Assembly (NCBI RefSeq): GCF_004379255.2
Contig: NC_056039.1
Coordinates: 4,966,501 to 5,030,500, forward strand
Direction: 5' to 3'
Source: Salvia splendens
Lineage: Eukaryota; Streptophyta; Magnoliopsida; Lamiales; Lamiaceae
Length of the DNA: 64,000 nucleotides
Shown here: one piece after another, positions 1 to 12,764 of the stretch
Numbering within the stretch: position 1 is the stretch's first letter
How the letters are laid out: each line of letters opens with the position of its first letter
Made by a program: the position numbers and the translations under genes
The notes under the pieces: model-generated
The model's database searches: none
What the model was told of the DNA's origin: nothing
What the model saw: only the letters and a program-made list of their open reading frames with translations

Positions 1-3000
1 TATTTTTTATGAAAATAGTGCAAACATAATAGTTATAAGACTTTACCTCTCCCCCTTATAGATGCTCTAATTGAATTACAATTCCACATTTTCAATTCCT
101 CTCGATTCCACAATTTAAATTCTATATCAAAAATAAATAATTAGAATTCCAAATAATTATAAAATTGAGCATCTTACTACACATACAACACACACTGCAC
201 ACACACTATATAATTTCTTCAAATTCAATTTCATGGAGTACTTGCTATCAGTTAATATATCCTTTTATCAAATAGTAATAGACTTGGAATTGAATCATAA
301 TACAATTTTTTCAAATTTTAGAATTACAATTCAAATTCAATTCGACCCTAAACATTTTGGTCATCCAAATTCCAAATCATACCCTTACAAATACAATACC
401 CGCACCACGCCCTCAGCCTAATCTGTTGTCATCGGCTGCATCGTTCATGCAAATCTGCACCATGCCCTTGGCCATAATCTGCAGCCGCGACGCCTCCATT
501 GCATCTGTGAACGTGGATGTGTTGCAAATACTCTTGAATAAATCATTTTGTTATATATGCAAGAGATTATGGAAGATTAAATAAAAAAAATTTACTACAG
601 TAATACCATTCTTTGTGATTGAAAATGAAGTTGCAAATATAATTGAATTTGAAGCGACTTGAAACCGAAGAGCCTAAATGTGAAGTTATTTTTTTTAGGA
701 TGCACTTAAAGGGTAAATTAATTTGAAATTGAAGAATTTGCAATGTTACAATTTTATGCAAGATGTAACTATGTTTACACTAATAGAGTGAAAATGGGGC
801 TAATTAAATGTTATGATTTTGATGCAACTTAATGCAGTATGTGCTAATTTTCTACATGTATATTAATTAATTGATTGTCATACCTTCCCCAGTGAGAATG
901 CATAATCAAACATATTTCCTACACACACCTTTATCCTATTATATATCCACTCATTCTTCAAGCATTTTTGTGCTTAAGTTGGAGCTGCTTCTTTTTTAAA
1001 TCTGGTGAGGTGTTTAGGTTTTAGTCCCACACCAGAGGATGGCAAATGAGGTGTGAAAATAAGTTACAAAATACTTTTGATTAAGTTTGTTATCTAATTT
1101 CGATTACGAAATTTCTAAGAAGAAAGTTCTTTTGTTAATTTTAAACAATATAAGTAAATCGTGTGCAGAATCAAACTCTCTAAGTATCCTACTCACAGCT
1201 GTGCCCCCAAATTATGTAGTTAATTTCAAAAAGCATTACTAATTACATATAATTTCGTAATTGTATTAATTCTCAATTTGAGTCTGCCGTTTGATTCACG
1301 AGGTCCAAAACTTAGTTAAATGGGCTTACCCATAACTTGGCCCAATCTTACCATACACTTAAAAATGAATTCAAAATATGGTAAGTTAATTTTAAGTTGA
1401 GAGGAATGTCCAAATAATTTTATTAGAATGCCTTATGCTAAAACAGTACAGTATATATTAAGTGCTCATAAATGTTATGTCAAAATAAAAGGTTTAAATT
1501 TCAATTTCGTGGACGTCTCTCTATATATCCTCCCTTCTGTGTTTTTCTTGCTTGTATTTTTCTTAAATTCTCTGGGAAATGCAGTATAAGAACGCCTGAC
1601 CGATTCAGTTTGTGTTTATTGTGATTTTTTGTGACTAATAAAAAATATTTTGTGACCAATATTTTCATTTATGATTCTCGATTTTAAACACCTCATAACA
1701 GTTTTTTATATACTACTCCTATGAATATCCAATTGTTAATTATTTGTCACATTTAAAATCAATAATTGATAATTCATCTTATTAATTAACACCTAGTTAA
1801 TTAATCCCTTAGTCTTTTCACATAACTCATTTATAGCTTTATTGTGACCAACTTTAATATATTATTTCTCACTCAGCGGGAATCGGATTTGAGAAAATGA
1901 ATATACTACGGTCATCTACTCGGAACGTAGATCGACGTTATTGCATTTAATTTCACAAAATTAAATGTCTTGTAACATTTATTATTATTCAAAAATCATT
2001 TGACCAAGCACGGTTCCAACAGTTGGGACTCCACATTTTCTCTTCCCAACATACTTGGGACACTGAGTTATCTTTCCTACAGCTAACTGGACCATCATGA
2101 GTATGATAAAATACAAAATCTTATACATCCACCTTTTAATCAACTCGTTCTTTTCTGGAACATTTTCTACTGCGTGATTATTACTCAGAATAAGTCAATG
2201 CCCACTCCCACTTTCCAAGTTGTGTTTGAAATATTTGAGCCTTTTTTTTGAGATCGACAACTAACAAATTCGCCAATTATTATACGAGTAAAATAATTTG
2301 TCTGAAACCATTTAAAAATTAAGATCCATAGGTAGTGTTCACTGTACATGAATCATTAAATTTTTTTGTGAAACTGTTACTGCCGTAATTATTGACACAC
2401 TCATTTATTAAAATTACTAGATATACTTGAATCTTTAGAAAATTGTGACTAAAACAATTGTGGCCTAAATTCTATGTAACGATGTTGAAACTTGTCAATT
2501 GTTATTCTACAATGACTCCATTTTTCCTATTACTTCAAGAATCTTCAAAAGTATTCAAATCACATAATATATTAATTCTTTTATTTATGAAAAGTATAAA
2601 CTATTTTCTTTATAATTCATCTTTGAATAGTATAAATTATCTAAAATTGAAAATTCAACTACAATATCAATAATATAGACCCTCTTTTTTACTAACACTA
2701 TTTTACTATTTATTATTTTCATCTCTTTATTTTTATTAATTATTTATAAAAATCTATACCCAGCCAAAAATTTGTAGGAGTACTTTTCAGGGAGTATTAA
2801 AATGAAGGGTAGTGATTTAGAGACATAATGTCTCTATGCCATAATACCATTATGTTTTTCTTCCATAACTATAATTTATATTTTGCCTATTAGGCCTTTA
2901 AATACACCATATCCCATCGTGTACCTCAATTATACCATATTTATGTACTGCACAATTTTAGGCTCCAATGTATCCGACAACAACTCCACTCCTTATTAGA

Positions 3001-4600
3001 TAGCTAATATTTTTTTTATCTTCATTACTAATATATTTAATATTTTGGTATATATATGAAAATTCAATTTGCCATTTATCTTTAATTTATTAGATATTAG
3101 TATATATTTTGAAAAGTAAATAATTTAAATTAAAATTATGAAATATTTAAAATTAAAGCTTTAGATTCAATTAGTATTATATCATATATCAAATATAATT
3201 TGTTTATTAATCTAAAATTTTTATTACAAAAAATAAAAATTACTATTAGTTACATAGTTTTAAACTACTCATTCCGTCCACTCAAGATATCCACATTCTT
3301 GAGTAGCACGAGATTTAGGAAGAGTTGTTGTTAGGTGGAGTAAGTAAAAATAGTTGAATATTTTAATAAGGAGAGAAGAGAGATTAATTTATTTTAAAAT
3401 ACAGAAATGTGAACTATATAACTTGGAATATTAAATAGATGAGTTAATAATATGTGATTAATTTGTTTCACTGAGGTAACGTTCTAAAAATTAAGAATCA
3501 AGAAATTATAATTTTGATTTGTAGTTTAATGTATATAGGTTTTTGTGTAATTTTTTTTTATCAATGTTCGACGTAGCGTTCCAAAAACTTGAATCTTAAA
3601 AAATTAAATTTTGGGAAAAAAGAAATTAAAATTAAAGTTAAATTTAAAAATTCTAATATTTTATAAATATAAAAGGAAAATATTAAATATACTCCTAATA
3701 CATCAAATTTTTATTTTTTGAAATTATGAGTATTTTGAAATATAAAGAATGAAAATTAAAATTGTGAAAATTGTTAAATGAATATGTTAAACTCATTTAA
3801 TTTTAGTATATCATACACATCAAATTTTTTATTTTTTGCGTGTTATGGTGAATTGAGCTCAGTACACTAATATTTAGAAAGAATAAGAGAAAGCATTAAC
3901 TTTATAGCTTTAAAATAATAAATAAACGGGTTAAAATCATGTGATCATATTATTATTTTTATCGATATTCAATGTAATTTTTCAAAAATTAAAGGATAAA
4001 TTTATGAAAGAGAAAGAGAAAAAAATTATAAACAAATTTCCATAAATAAAAATGATACTACTAATTTCAGTTAATAGAACAAAATGAACGTGACCAGATG
4101 AGATGTATTTTTATAAAATTATTAAAGCATTTTAATTTTTAATATTTTAAAAAATTATATTTTATATTTAAACAAAAAATAGGTGAAAGTGATAAAATTT
4201 TTCTTATATTTTACCTTTTATCTTTCGAACACGTTACTGAAATATTAAGTGAATTATTTTGAAAAGGTTATAAAGGTGTGGGACAAAATGTGGGTCCCAC
4301 TTTTCTGATTTTCTAACTTCTGTAGGTATATATTTGAATTTTAACTCATACGATTGTATTCAATGTCGAACTAATTTTAAAGACCGAACCAGAGACCAAA
4401 TCTCATCCACACATTGTTGTAATCTAACAGTTGTATAAAATCAACCAAATATCATTTTTTTTTAAATTCAATTAATAGGCTGCAGGGTCTTTTAGGAACT
4501 ACCAAATTACTGCAGTTATGTTGTTTCCTTAAATCACGCGACACCAATACGGAATAAAACTTCAACAATTATTTTTTTGATTCACTATTAACCTACATAA
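1..4600. other. AT-rich intergenic DNA, no supported gene
   Basis: This stretch is very AT-rich and full of short open frames without family resemblance. The only GC-rich island is at about 380-530 (listed separately). A Stowaway-like end (ACTCATTCCGTCCACTC) lies near 3272 without a clear partner. I see no intact gene, RNA gene or complete transposon here. Confidence 0.6.
413..504 (-). pseudogene. possible exon fragment of unknown gene
   Basis: A GC-rich patch in AT-rich DNA. On the minus strand it reads a short open stretch containing MEASRLQIMAKGMVQICMN and ends in a TGA at 413-415; an AG (TTCACAG) precedes it at about 505-511, as a splice acceptor would. I do not recognise the family. It could be a captured or orphaned last exon, or chance. 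No upstream exon was found. Confidence 0.2.
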
Positions 4601-4910
4601 TCTGCTACTGAAGAAATCGTGATATACAAAGATTGTATCACAATTTTTGTAGTATTTTACCAAGATACATACTTTTAATTCTGAATTCCATATAGCCAAT
4701 TTTGCTTATGAATTCCATCGTTTTCCATGGAGGATTTAACCACCCCACACATGTAGTTGCTTTTCCTTCAATGGGTGATAGGAACAACCCAACTCCCACA
4801 ACTGAAGCTTCTCGATGAGCAGCAACTGAAGGTGCACCAACTTCTGTGGCCAACCATGTCGGACATCATGGAGCAATAAGGATGAGTTACAAACTCCAGT
4901 CGGATAGGAA

Positions 4911-5668
4911 CCAATGTAGTGTGCCACCGCTGCCGCTGCTACACTATCCTCGTTCAATCACTTCATCTTATAATGAAATAACTTCACCCCGAGAAATAGA
5001 AACATTTCGGTTAAAACCTCCCTCCTCCGTCTTCTACATCTCGCTCACTGCATCTCTCTCCAGTGCCTCTGCCTTCGCCGACGAGTGGCGGCACGCCACC
5101 CGTCATTCCCCCTCTCACTCACGTCTGACCTCTCTCTCTCTCTCTCTCTCACTCTCTCACTCTCTGACTGTCTGCTCTTGCTCAAACTCGTTCACTCTCA
5201 TCCCCATCACCAATTTCGAACCCTAGCCATCCGAAAAATCTTCTTCATCAATCTCCCCTCTCAGCAACTTATAGCCACCCTTGATTCGTGACATTCGGTG
5301 TCGGTAACCGCCATAACTCGACTCCTAACGACGTGCCTCGGCTCTCCCTACTCGAGGTACATCGTTGTTGTTCAGGCACTGACTCGAGGTCAGTCTCGGG
5401 TTGAATTTCACCTGCAACTCGGCCCCGATGTAGTGTGACACCACCGCCGCTACTACACTACCGTCGTTCAATCACTTCATCTTATAATCATTGTACTTCA
5501 TCTTATAATGAAATAACTTCACACGAGAAATGAAAACATTTCGGTTAAAATGAGCCAAAATTTGAACAGTCCAAAATAAATAACTTCATCTTATGATATA
5601 ATTTCTCCATCTTATATTTACATTACTTCATCTTATAATCAAATAACTTCACCCGAAAAATGAAAATA
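4911..5668. repeat. direct repeats around a leader-like segment
   Basis: A block of about 100 bp (GTAGTGTG.CACC.C.GCCGC, then TTCAATCACTTCATCTTATA and the TTTCGGTTAAAA ending) occurs at 4913-5017 and again at 5431-5550. The word ACTTCATCTTATAAT recurs several more times to 5668. Between the two copies, 5018-5427 is CT-rich, contains (CT)n at about 5131-5152 and a telo-box-like AACCCTAG at 5219, which looks like the 5' leader of a housekeeping gene, but no coding region follows. A captured leader inside a repeat is one reading; tandem duplication is another. Confidence 0.5.
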
Positions 5669-5861
5669 ACTTATAATAATGTATTATGACTAAATAGTCC
5701 CTGGTATGAAGTAGATTGCTCATAGGATGAATGACGGAAATTATCTGTACAATATCTCATCTCATCCATCAAAAATTAGATCCAATGGCTAATATTTGGT
5801 CTCTAGTTCTACACTAAGGAGGTGTTGTGCATATAAGGGGACCCTTAACTCATATCTTCCA

Positions 5862-5863
<2 letters not shown>

Positions 5864-5904
<41 letters not shown>
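5864..5904. repeat. (TA)n microsatellite
   Basis: About 20 uninterrupted TA units. Confidence 0.95.
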
Positions 5905-5907
<3 letters not shown>

Positions 5908-6025
5908 TAAATTAAGCCATTCTTATTTAAGATCAAAATTTAATACAGACAGTCGATTTTTCAGATGCAGGGGCAAAAATGTACAAATATAAAATATAAA
6001 TTTAATAAAAAAATATAATATAATA

Positions 6026-6203
6026 CTCCCCCGTCCCGGGCTACTCGCCCCTTTCCTTTTCGGCACGGAGATTAAGGAATAAGTGTATAGGAAAGTCAAA
6101 AATTACGGTTGTATGTGAAAATTTTTACTAAAAATGGAAAGAGTGCAAGTAACTTGGGACGCCCAAAAAGGAAATAAGTGCGAGTAGTGCGGGACGGAGG
6201 GAG
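6026..6203. mobile_element. Stowaway-type MITE
   Basis: The terminal inverted repeats read CTCCCCCGTCCCGGGCTACT at the left and, inverted, GGGACGGAGGGAG at the right, with TA on both flanks. The length of 178 bp and the ends are typical of Tc1/mariner-derived Stowaway MITEs. Its right end directly adjoins the target duplication of the Mutator-type element at 6213. Confidence 0.85.
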
Positions 6204-6212
6204 TATAATATA

Positions 6213-7604
6213 GGGATAACTGCCTTAAAAGTCACCAACTTTGCTCAAATTCCGGTTTTTCCCACGACCTATAAAATTGGCGTATAAAGTCACCAACTTT
6301 GCATTTAGTCGCCGATTTCCCATGATGTTTTTTCCGGCGAAAGAGAGAGTTGACGTGTCGTTTTTAATTGACGTGGCGGCTGACATGGTCAACAATTATT
6401 GACTGTGCAATAAAAAAAATTAGTGACTTCTCCGGCAGCGCCAGCTGCAGCTCCTCCTTCAAGCCCCTGATGTGGCTCTGTGACGCCGACGACGAGCTCT
6501 TCGCCGTCCTCGGCTACAGCGTCAAGCCCCCCGACATGGCCGACGTCGCGCAAAAGATCAAGCACCTGGAGCAGGTCATGTGCAGCGTTGAAAACGACGG
6601 CCTCTCTCAGCTCGCCTCCGACACCACTCACTACAACCCCTCCGATCTCTCCTCCTGGCTCGAATCCATGATTTCCAGCCTCAATCCTACTCTGGATTTC
6701 GATTCCGCCGTTAATAGAATGGTTGTGGACTCTGATTTCGGGTCAGATCTCACTGCCATACCGGGAAAATCGGTCTACCCTAACCCTAGGGCGAAACCCC
6801 CATCTCCGGCCAAGAAATTGAAGCTTTCGCCGCAGGAGACTGAGTCGAGCGAGTCGATTGTGATGGTTGACTTGCATGAAAACGGAATCAGGCTTGTTCA
6901 CTCGCTGATGGAGTGCGCGGAGGCTGTGCAGAAGGAGGCTTTCAAATTGGCGGAAGCGCTGGTGAAGAACATCGGTTTTCTAACGGTGTCGCAAGCCGGT
7001 GCGATGCGGAAGGTCGCGACCTATTTCGCTGAAGCTTTGGCGAGGCGAATTTACAGATTGTATCCGGCGAATTCGGACTCCGCCTTCACCAATCTGCTCC
7101 ATATGCATTTCTACCAGACGCGCCCCTATATGAAATTCGCGCATTTCACTGCGAATCAAGCGATTTTGGAATCCTTCGCCGTTAGAGATTTAGTCCACGC
7201 TGTTGATTTCAGTATGAAGTAGGGGATGCAGTGGTCGCCGCTGCTCCAGGCGTTGGCGCTGAGGCCGGGGGGGCCTCTGAGATTCCGGTTGACGGCGGTG
7301 GGGTCGCCGTCAACCGATAACACCGATCAATTTAAGGAAATCGGACGAAAATTAGCTAGTATCTCCCAAATCGGATGAAGTGTTCGAAGCTCGGGTTTTG
7401 GAGAAAGTACAGAAAGAAATTTTTCCGATGAATCCATGTCAACTTTCAAGCCTGTCACATAGGCCACTTACTTACCCGAAAACACAGGATCGGGTCAATT
7501 TGGGAGATACCAGCAACTCGACAAAGTGGTGACTTTATACGCCGATTTTATAGGTCGTGGGAAAAAATTGAATTTGGGCAAATTTGATGATAGGCAGTTA
7601 TCCC
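6213..7604. mobile_element. Pack-MULE-like element carrying a DELLA fragment
   Basis: The termini begin GGGATAACTGCC and end GGCAGTTATCCC. Inverted repeats extend about 90-110 bp with high similarity: both carry TTCCCACGACCTATAAAAT and GGCGTATAAAGTCACCA. A perfect 9-bp duplication, TATAATATA, flanks the element at 6204-6212 and 7605-7613. A 9-bp duplication plus long inverted repeats is the mark of Mutator-like elements. The interior holds no transposase, only a fragment of a host DELLA gene, which makes it a gene-capturing (Pack-MULE) element of 1392 bp. The family assignment rests on structure; no autonomous relative is visible here. Confidence 0.85.
6434..7374 (+). pseudogene. truncated DELLA (GRAS family) gene copy
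   Basis: DELLA proteins repress gibberellin responses in the nucleus; GA-bound GID1 binds their N-terminal motifs. This copy shows DELFAVLGY (usual DELLAVLGY), ADVAQKIKHLEQ, THYNPSDLSSWLESM (usual VHYNP), then the first part of the GRAS domain: RLVHSLMECAEAVQKE, GAMRKVATYFAEALARRIY and HFYQTRPYMKFAHFTANQAI. At the VHIID motif it reads VHAVDFSMK and then hits TAG at 7220-7222, where the family has N/SQG. Homology continues past the stop (GMQWSPLLQALALRPGG, then STDNTDQFKEIGRKLA) to about 7365 and then ends, so roughly the C-terminal half of GRAS is missing. A frame is open from an ATG at 6368 in the terminal repeat to the stop (284 aa). Plant DELLA genes usually lack introns, so absence of introns does not tell DNA capture from retrocopying. 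Confidence 0.88.
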
Positions 7605-7864
7605 TATAATATAAGATTACTATTTTAACCGCATTGCCATTATGTCTTAAAATAATTTTCCTAAAATTAAATAGACTGGAAAGGGGCCTCAATTGCCAAC
7701 TGTTTCGAAATAGACTGGAAAGGGGCATGAATTGCCAATGTTTCAAAATCAGAGTACCAAGACAATGTCCTCTTCAATAATTCAAAAAATTCAAATTTCG
7801 ACGCATTACTTAATTAAAATAAGAAAATAAAACAAAGTGAGAATGAAGAACAACTATTATAATT

Positions 7865-8143
7865 ACTAGTTCTCTAATTAAAAAGCCCGCACGGGCTTAA
7901 CTCAGTTGGTTCCTGGGTGGTAGATTGTCCCTAAGCAGACAGGATCGAATGCTGGCAGCCGCAGTGTGGGAGTTTCACCACTGTGGTGGCTCCTTGTGTG
8001 CTGGTTACCAGTGTAAGTTCCTCCCACCTAATGGGCCGCTGAGGTACCGTGTTTGAACCCCTCCATAGCGATGTCGGGCCGGGTTATGGGGGCGCCTGGG
8101 GTGAGCGAATCACCTTTTGTCCCTAAACTAGTTCTCTAATTAA
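7865..8143 (+). mobile_element. tRNA-derived SINE with 17-bp target duplication
   Basis: The body at 7882-8126 (245 bp) starts with a tRNA-like head: a box A-like GGCTTAACTCAGTTGG and about 35 bp later a box B-like GGATCGAATGC. It ends in CCTTTTGTCCCTAA. The identical 17-bp sequence ACTAGTTCTCTAATTAA flanks it at 7865-7881 and 8127-8143. The Pol III head plus a long perfect duplication fits a recent SINE insertion. It lies about 540 bp upstream of the hydrolase start codon. Confidence 0.88.
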
Positions 8144-8680
8144 TAAAACAAAATTAACGGAAAAGGGCGGTTAAACGGCCGTTACAGTGCCACCTCTCCG
8201 CGGGCCCCGCCACTACGCAACCACCATCGTCGGCGCAGCGGGCCCCACATGGACGCCACGCCTTCTGACATGGCGGAATTCAGCACCACGTCTCACCTAA
8301 CGCCGCGACCCCTGCATTTTGAAAATTTTGCATTCGGGCCCCTCCGCCCCACGCCGTCCATTAATAGCACACCCACAACTCAAGCTCAGGTTATTAGCAT
8401 CAAATTAATGATTTTTTTAATTCATCATTATTGATTCATAACACTCTCTGTAAGCTGCCAAAACACCCCACATTAACCGAGTACAGCGACACCAGCTCCT
8501 TGTCTACTTCGATTGTCATTTTCCGACTGCGATTGATTCGATGCGATTATAAGACTTAAATCTGATAAAAGATTGAACCTTGTGCCCTTCTGGAATCTGG
8601 GTTTTCGAGCTCTGGAAATGGGTCGGGATTGTTGAAGGGATCTTTTTGGGGGAAATTTTATAGTACTAGAAATTCTGCTG

Positions 8681-11004
8681 ATGTCAGAAGTCAACAACGA
8701 CTTCGAAGATCTTCTCGATGAGGGAGCTAGCGGGATCAGGTACAGCGCCTCCTCTTCTTCCCCCTCCGTGGCTGGGGATTGGAGGTTTCAGGCGGCGGAG
8801 TTTGCGAAGGGGGCGGCGGAGATGAGCGTGGAGTTTGGGAAGGGGGTGAGGGATGTGGTGAAGCAGACGGTGCTGAGAGAGGATTCTCTGATTATGAAGA
8901 AGTTTAAGGGCCCTTGTCAGAAATTGTTTCAGAGATTGAGGTTTTTGAATGAGTATTTGCCTGAGGATCGCGATCCCCTTCACGCTTGGACCGTCATTGC
9001 CTTCGTCTCTGTTCTTGCTCTTGCAGGTTTGGTGATTTTATGCTTATTGTTTCTTATTTTAGTTTCGATTGTGGATTTCAAGAATTGGCTCATCAAAATT
9101 GAATCTATGCTTGCCTGTTTGATTAGATGGAGCATTTAATTCAGTACGATGATGGAATAGTCTTTATCTCTATGTGTATGTGTTTGTTGGAGGATCTTTA
9201 CTAACAGAGTGAAGGAATTTGTACAGTTTTAACTTTTAACATGTGTGGAACTAGTCGAATTCCATTGGTTAACAAGATGAAGGTGCACCCTTCTAGTGCT
9301 TCCATCATACTGCTTCCGGATGGGAGGCGCTTGGCCTATCAAGAGCAGGGAGTCCCGGCTGATAGAGCTCGACATTCAATGATTGTACCCCATTCGTTTC
9401 TTTCGTCCCGACTAGCAGGTTTTGCATATTCGTCATTTGATATATTGAATTATGAACTGATGAAACTGTGTGGTTGCTAAAGGTTGTGACTTGTGGTGTT
9501 TGTTGGCAAGTAGGAGTTCCTAGGGTCAAGGGTGCCTTACTTGAAGAGTTTGGCATCCGTCTCGTGACTTATGATCTACCGGGATTTGGGGAAAGTGATC
9601 CTGATCCTAAGAGGAACCTTGAGTCATCAGCTATGGATATACTACACTTAGCGTATGCTGTCAATGTTACCGAGAAGCTGTGGGTTTTGGGATATTCTGA
9701 TGGAAGCAAGCATGCTTGGGCTGCTCTTAATTACATTCCTGATCGCATTGCAGGTAAGCGCTGAAACTCGTATTTTGTAAAATAATATTAGAATTCTTTG
9801 CTTGGTGAGGACGATGATATAACAATGTGCATCTAAGGTCAGGTTAGGGGATTGTATCAACGTAAATTTGACAAAACATACATTACTTCTTGCAAAACAT
9901 AAGTGTTAAGTTGTAAAGGATTCTGTATTTGTGTCGTGATTCTTCTTTTACGAACTCCAGGTGCTATAATACTTGCTCCAATGGTTAACCCATACGATCC
10001 AAGACTAAGCAAAGCAGAGATTCGGAGAATTTGGGGGAAATGGACATTAAAGAGAAGGCTGATGTACACTTTAGCCCGAAAATTTCCTAGATTGCTTCCA
10101 TATTTCTATCGAAGAAGTTTCCTTTCTGGAAACCACGGTGAATTGGACACATTGCTATCAGTCTCATTAGGGAAAAGGGTGAGGGCCTTTTAACTCAAAA
10201 CTATCCTTTTGTATTCAATCTTATAGCAGTTTATTCTAAAACTACGAAGAACTTGTTTCTCATCATAAGCTACAATTGTCTAGGATAGAGCTGTGGTTGA
10301 AGACAGAACCTTCCGAGACGTCTGGCACAGAAACATTGAGGAGTCCGTTAGGCAAGGGAATGTAAGGCCATTCGTTGAGGAAGCTATCTTGCAGGTTTCA
10401 AATTGGGGTTTCAGCATAGGTGACCTCAACGGGCGCAACAAATATAAGGGTGGAGGTGTCCTTGATTGGATCAAGTCACTATTCAATCCTGCAGAGAAGA
10501 GATTGAGCGGCTTTTTTGGCCCGATACACATATGGCACGTAAGTCACATTTCTTGTTCTTGATGAAATCTTGTGTGCAAAACTCATAGGCGTTTTATCTT
10601 AAAACGCGATCACTCCCGCTTACATGCATCCCCTTTTTTTTTCTTTGTATTGGATTAGCCTATCTTCTTCTAAACTAGCAACCAAAGTAAATGCCCTTCA
10701 TATGGAACAGGGAGACGAAGATACAATCGTGCCTCCATCAATGAGCGACTTTGTGCAACGGGATCTGCCTGATGCCATCCTGCACAAGCTCCCCTACGAG
10801 GGCCATTTCAGCTACTTCTACATGTGTGATGAGTGCCATCGGCAGATCTTCACTACGGTTTTTGGACATGCTCAAGGCCCTCTGATTGTGAATGATAGTC
10901 GAGGTCCAGTTGAAGAAGTGAAAGAAAATGGCGAAGCGATCTGCAGCAGCGCAGCAGCAAACGAAGAGAATCTGCCTGCATTTGCAGAAGAAGATGATAA
11001 ATAA
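8681..11004 (+). CDS. alpha/beta hydrolase, membrane-anchored
   Basis: Six exons join in phase: 8681-9026, 9227-9418, 9514-9753, 9961-10178, 10284-10538 and 10711-11004, giving 514 aa. A hydrophobic segment (AWTVIAFVSVLALAVLTF) near residues 101-120 suggests one membrane anchor. The hydrolase fold follows: LPDGRRLAYQEQGVP, the oxyanion-region VPHSF, YDLPGFGESDP, a nucleophile elbow GYSDG with Ser about 241, an acid candidate in GDEDTIVPPS (Asp about 421) and the histidine in LPYEGHFSYFY (about 449). The triad is therefore complete. The family is widespread in plants but substrates are not known to me, so no reaction is assigned. ATG 8681 is chosen because the acidic N-terminus (SEVNNDFEDLLDEG) and frame run straight into the anchor. 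A SINE and the DELLA element sit upstream. Confidence 0.9.
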
Positions 11005-12420
11005 ACTCAGGTAAAACTAAGATTATGATTCTTAATAGAGAGAAAGAAAGCTTTTTTTACAGGATAGAGTATATATTGAAAAGCAGATTAATTAATTGAA
11101 ATGACATATTTTTGGATAGTGTTACATTAAAAAGGTCTTATATACGACGGATGTTTTTTCACAGTGTGATTAGTCTACATATTTAATTTTTAAGCCTTTT
11201 CTTTGTTCTATTCTTGAATTTGATTTGCAGCTTTATTTCAACCTAATAATTTACTTCTATAAGGTATATTAGTCAATTTTTTTTACCAAAAATTAAGTGT
11301 TTTTTTAATTAGGGCAAGTATCATATTCCAATCTGATTTCTGGTACATGACCAATTAAATTCATATTAATCATACTGTCTAAAAAATTAGTATTAAGTTT
11401 GTATATAAATATAGCCGTACAAATTTGATTCATGTTCTAATAGGCTACTATTCGAATTTCAACTTAAGTGCACCTAAAACTAGAGGAATTCAATTCTTAT
11501 TAACAACAAGAATTAGGAGACCAGTTGGAAAATAAATTGAATACTCGTCTTTGTAGATAATTCTTTTATTGTTTTCCGTTGAAATTGATTCTGTATAATA
11601 ATGATATGTAGAAATCAGAAGAGAAGATGAGTGGTGGTGCAAAGTTTTGTACTACTGTATTTCTGTTCTTATTTGCCGTTGGTGATTTTTTTTAGCAATT
11701 CTGACGGAGACGGCGTTGGATTACTCATGTTATTTTAGTATAAAAAGAAATAAAATACGACATCTTGATTATAAAATTTATTAAAATAAACATATAATGG
11801 TGTAAGTGTAATCATGATAATTATATTGATAAGGATTTATAATTATAGAAAAATTGTTTTATTTATGAACTCATTATGCTAATAAAGATTTATAATTATA
11901 ATAGATTTACTATGTTTTGTTGAGTATTTTAAATTGAAGTAAAATTTGTACTTGCTGTGTAGTTGGGTCATTTTTTTATTCATTTTGAAAAAAAAATAGT
12001 TAAAATGAAGAGAAAGAGAATAATGTAGAGAAGTCTTTTCTATTTGTTAGTATCATTTTCTTAAAACGAGTGTACCAAAAAAATGCATCTACTACATAGG
12101 AACGGACGAAATACTTAATCTGCTAATATTTTTATTGTATATTGATTATGATTATGATTATGATTATGATTATGATTATATAATTTTTATATGTAGTTTT
12201 ATTTAGTGTATCAAATACATATACTATTAAATTGTTATATCGTCAATTAGTTACTGTATTTGAGTTGTGTGACGAGGATATTGTTTTATTTTTATAAATG
12301 TGAATTAATATAAATAAAATAAAATCAAATCTGTGCATCAAACCAGTGTTAATTAATAGAGTATAAATTAAATATCTGTGCATCACATAAGTGTTACACT
12401 GCTTTTAATTAAATTTAAAA
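11005..12420. other. intergenic between convergent genes
   Basis: AT-rich sequence between the 3' ends of the hydrolase and eEF1A genes. It contains an (ATTATG)n repeat at 12143-12180 and a Stowaway-like scrap near 12095 (GGAACGGACGAAATACT). No gene is supported. Confidence 0.6.
12143..12180. repeat. (ATTATG)n microsatellite
   Basis: Six tandem GATTAT/ATTATG units. Confidence 0.9.
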
Positions 12421-12764
12421 CATCGAGTAACAGGATTTATACATGTTTTACCGATTGAGGCAATTATAACAATGTATAGAATCAAACTAAGTCCCATTTT
12501 AGAAGGTGAAAATAGAAATAAATCAGCATCAGAAGACAGGTCAGATGATGCACACATTGGAAGCAGCTATACAAGCTGCAAAATTATTCATATTTCTCTC
12601 GAGAAATGCTGGTATCAATTGTAAATTGGTAATGCATAAAATGCAAAACTAGTCCAGCCAGAATCCAAAATGCTTTCGCCAAAGCAAATTATATCCACAA
12701 AACCGATTCACAAAAACAAAACTGTGAACCTAGGTGTATTTGAACATCTTTAACAACTGAGGCT

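Noticed and set aside
1140..1215. Possible SINE head on the minus strand
   Set aside because: A box A-like CAGCTGTGAGTAGG and a box B-like GAGTTTGATTC are present, but the fit is weak and no target duplication was found.
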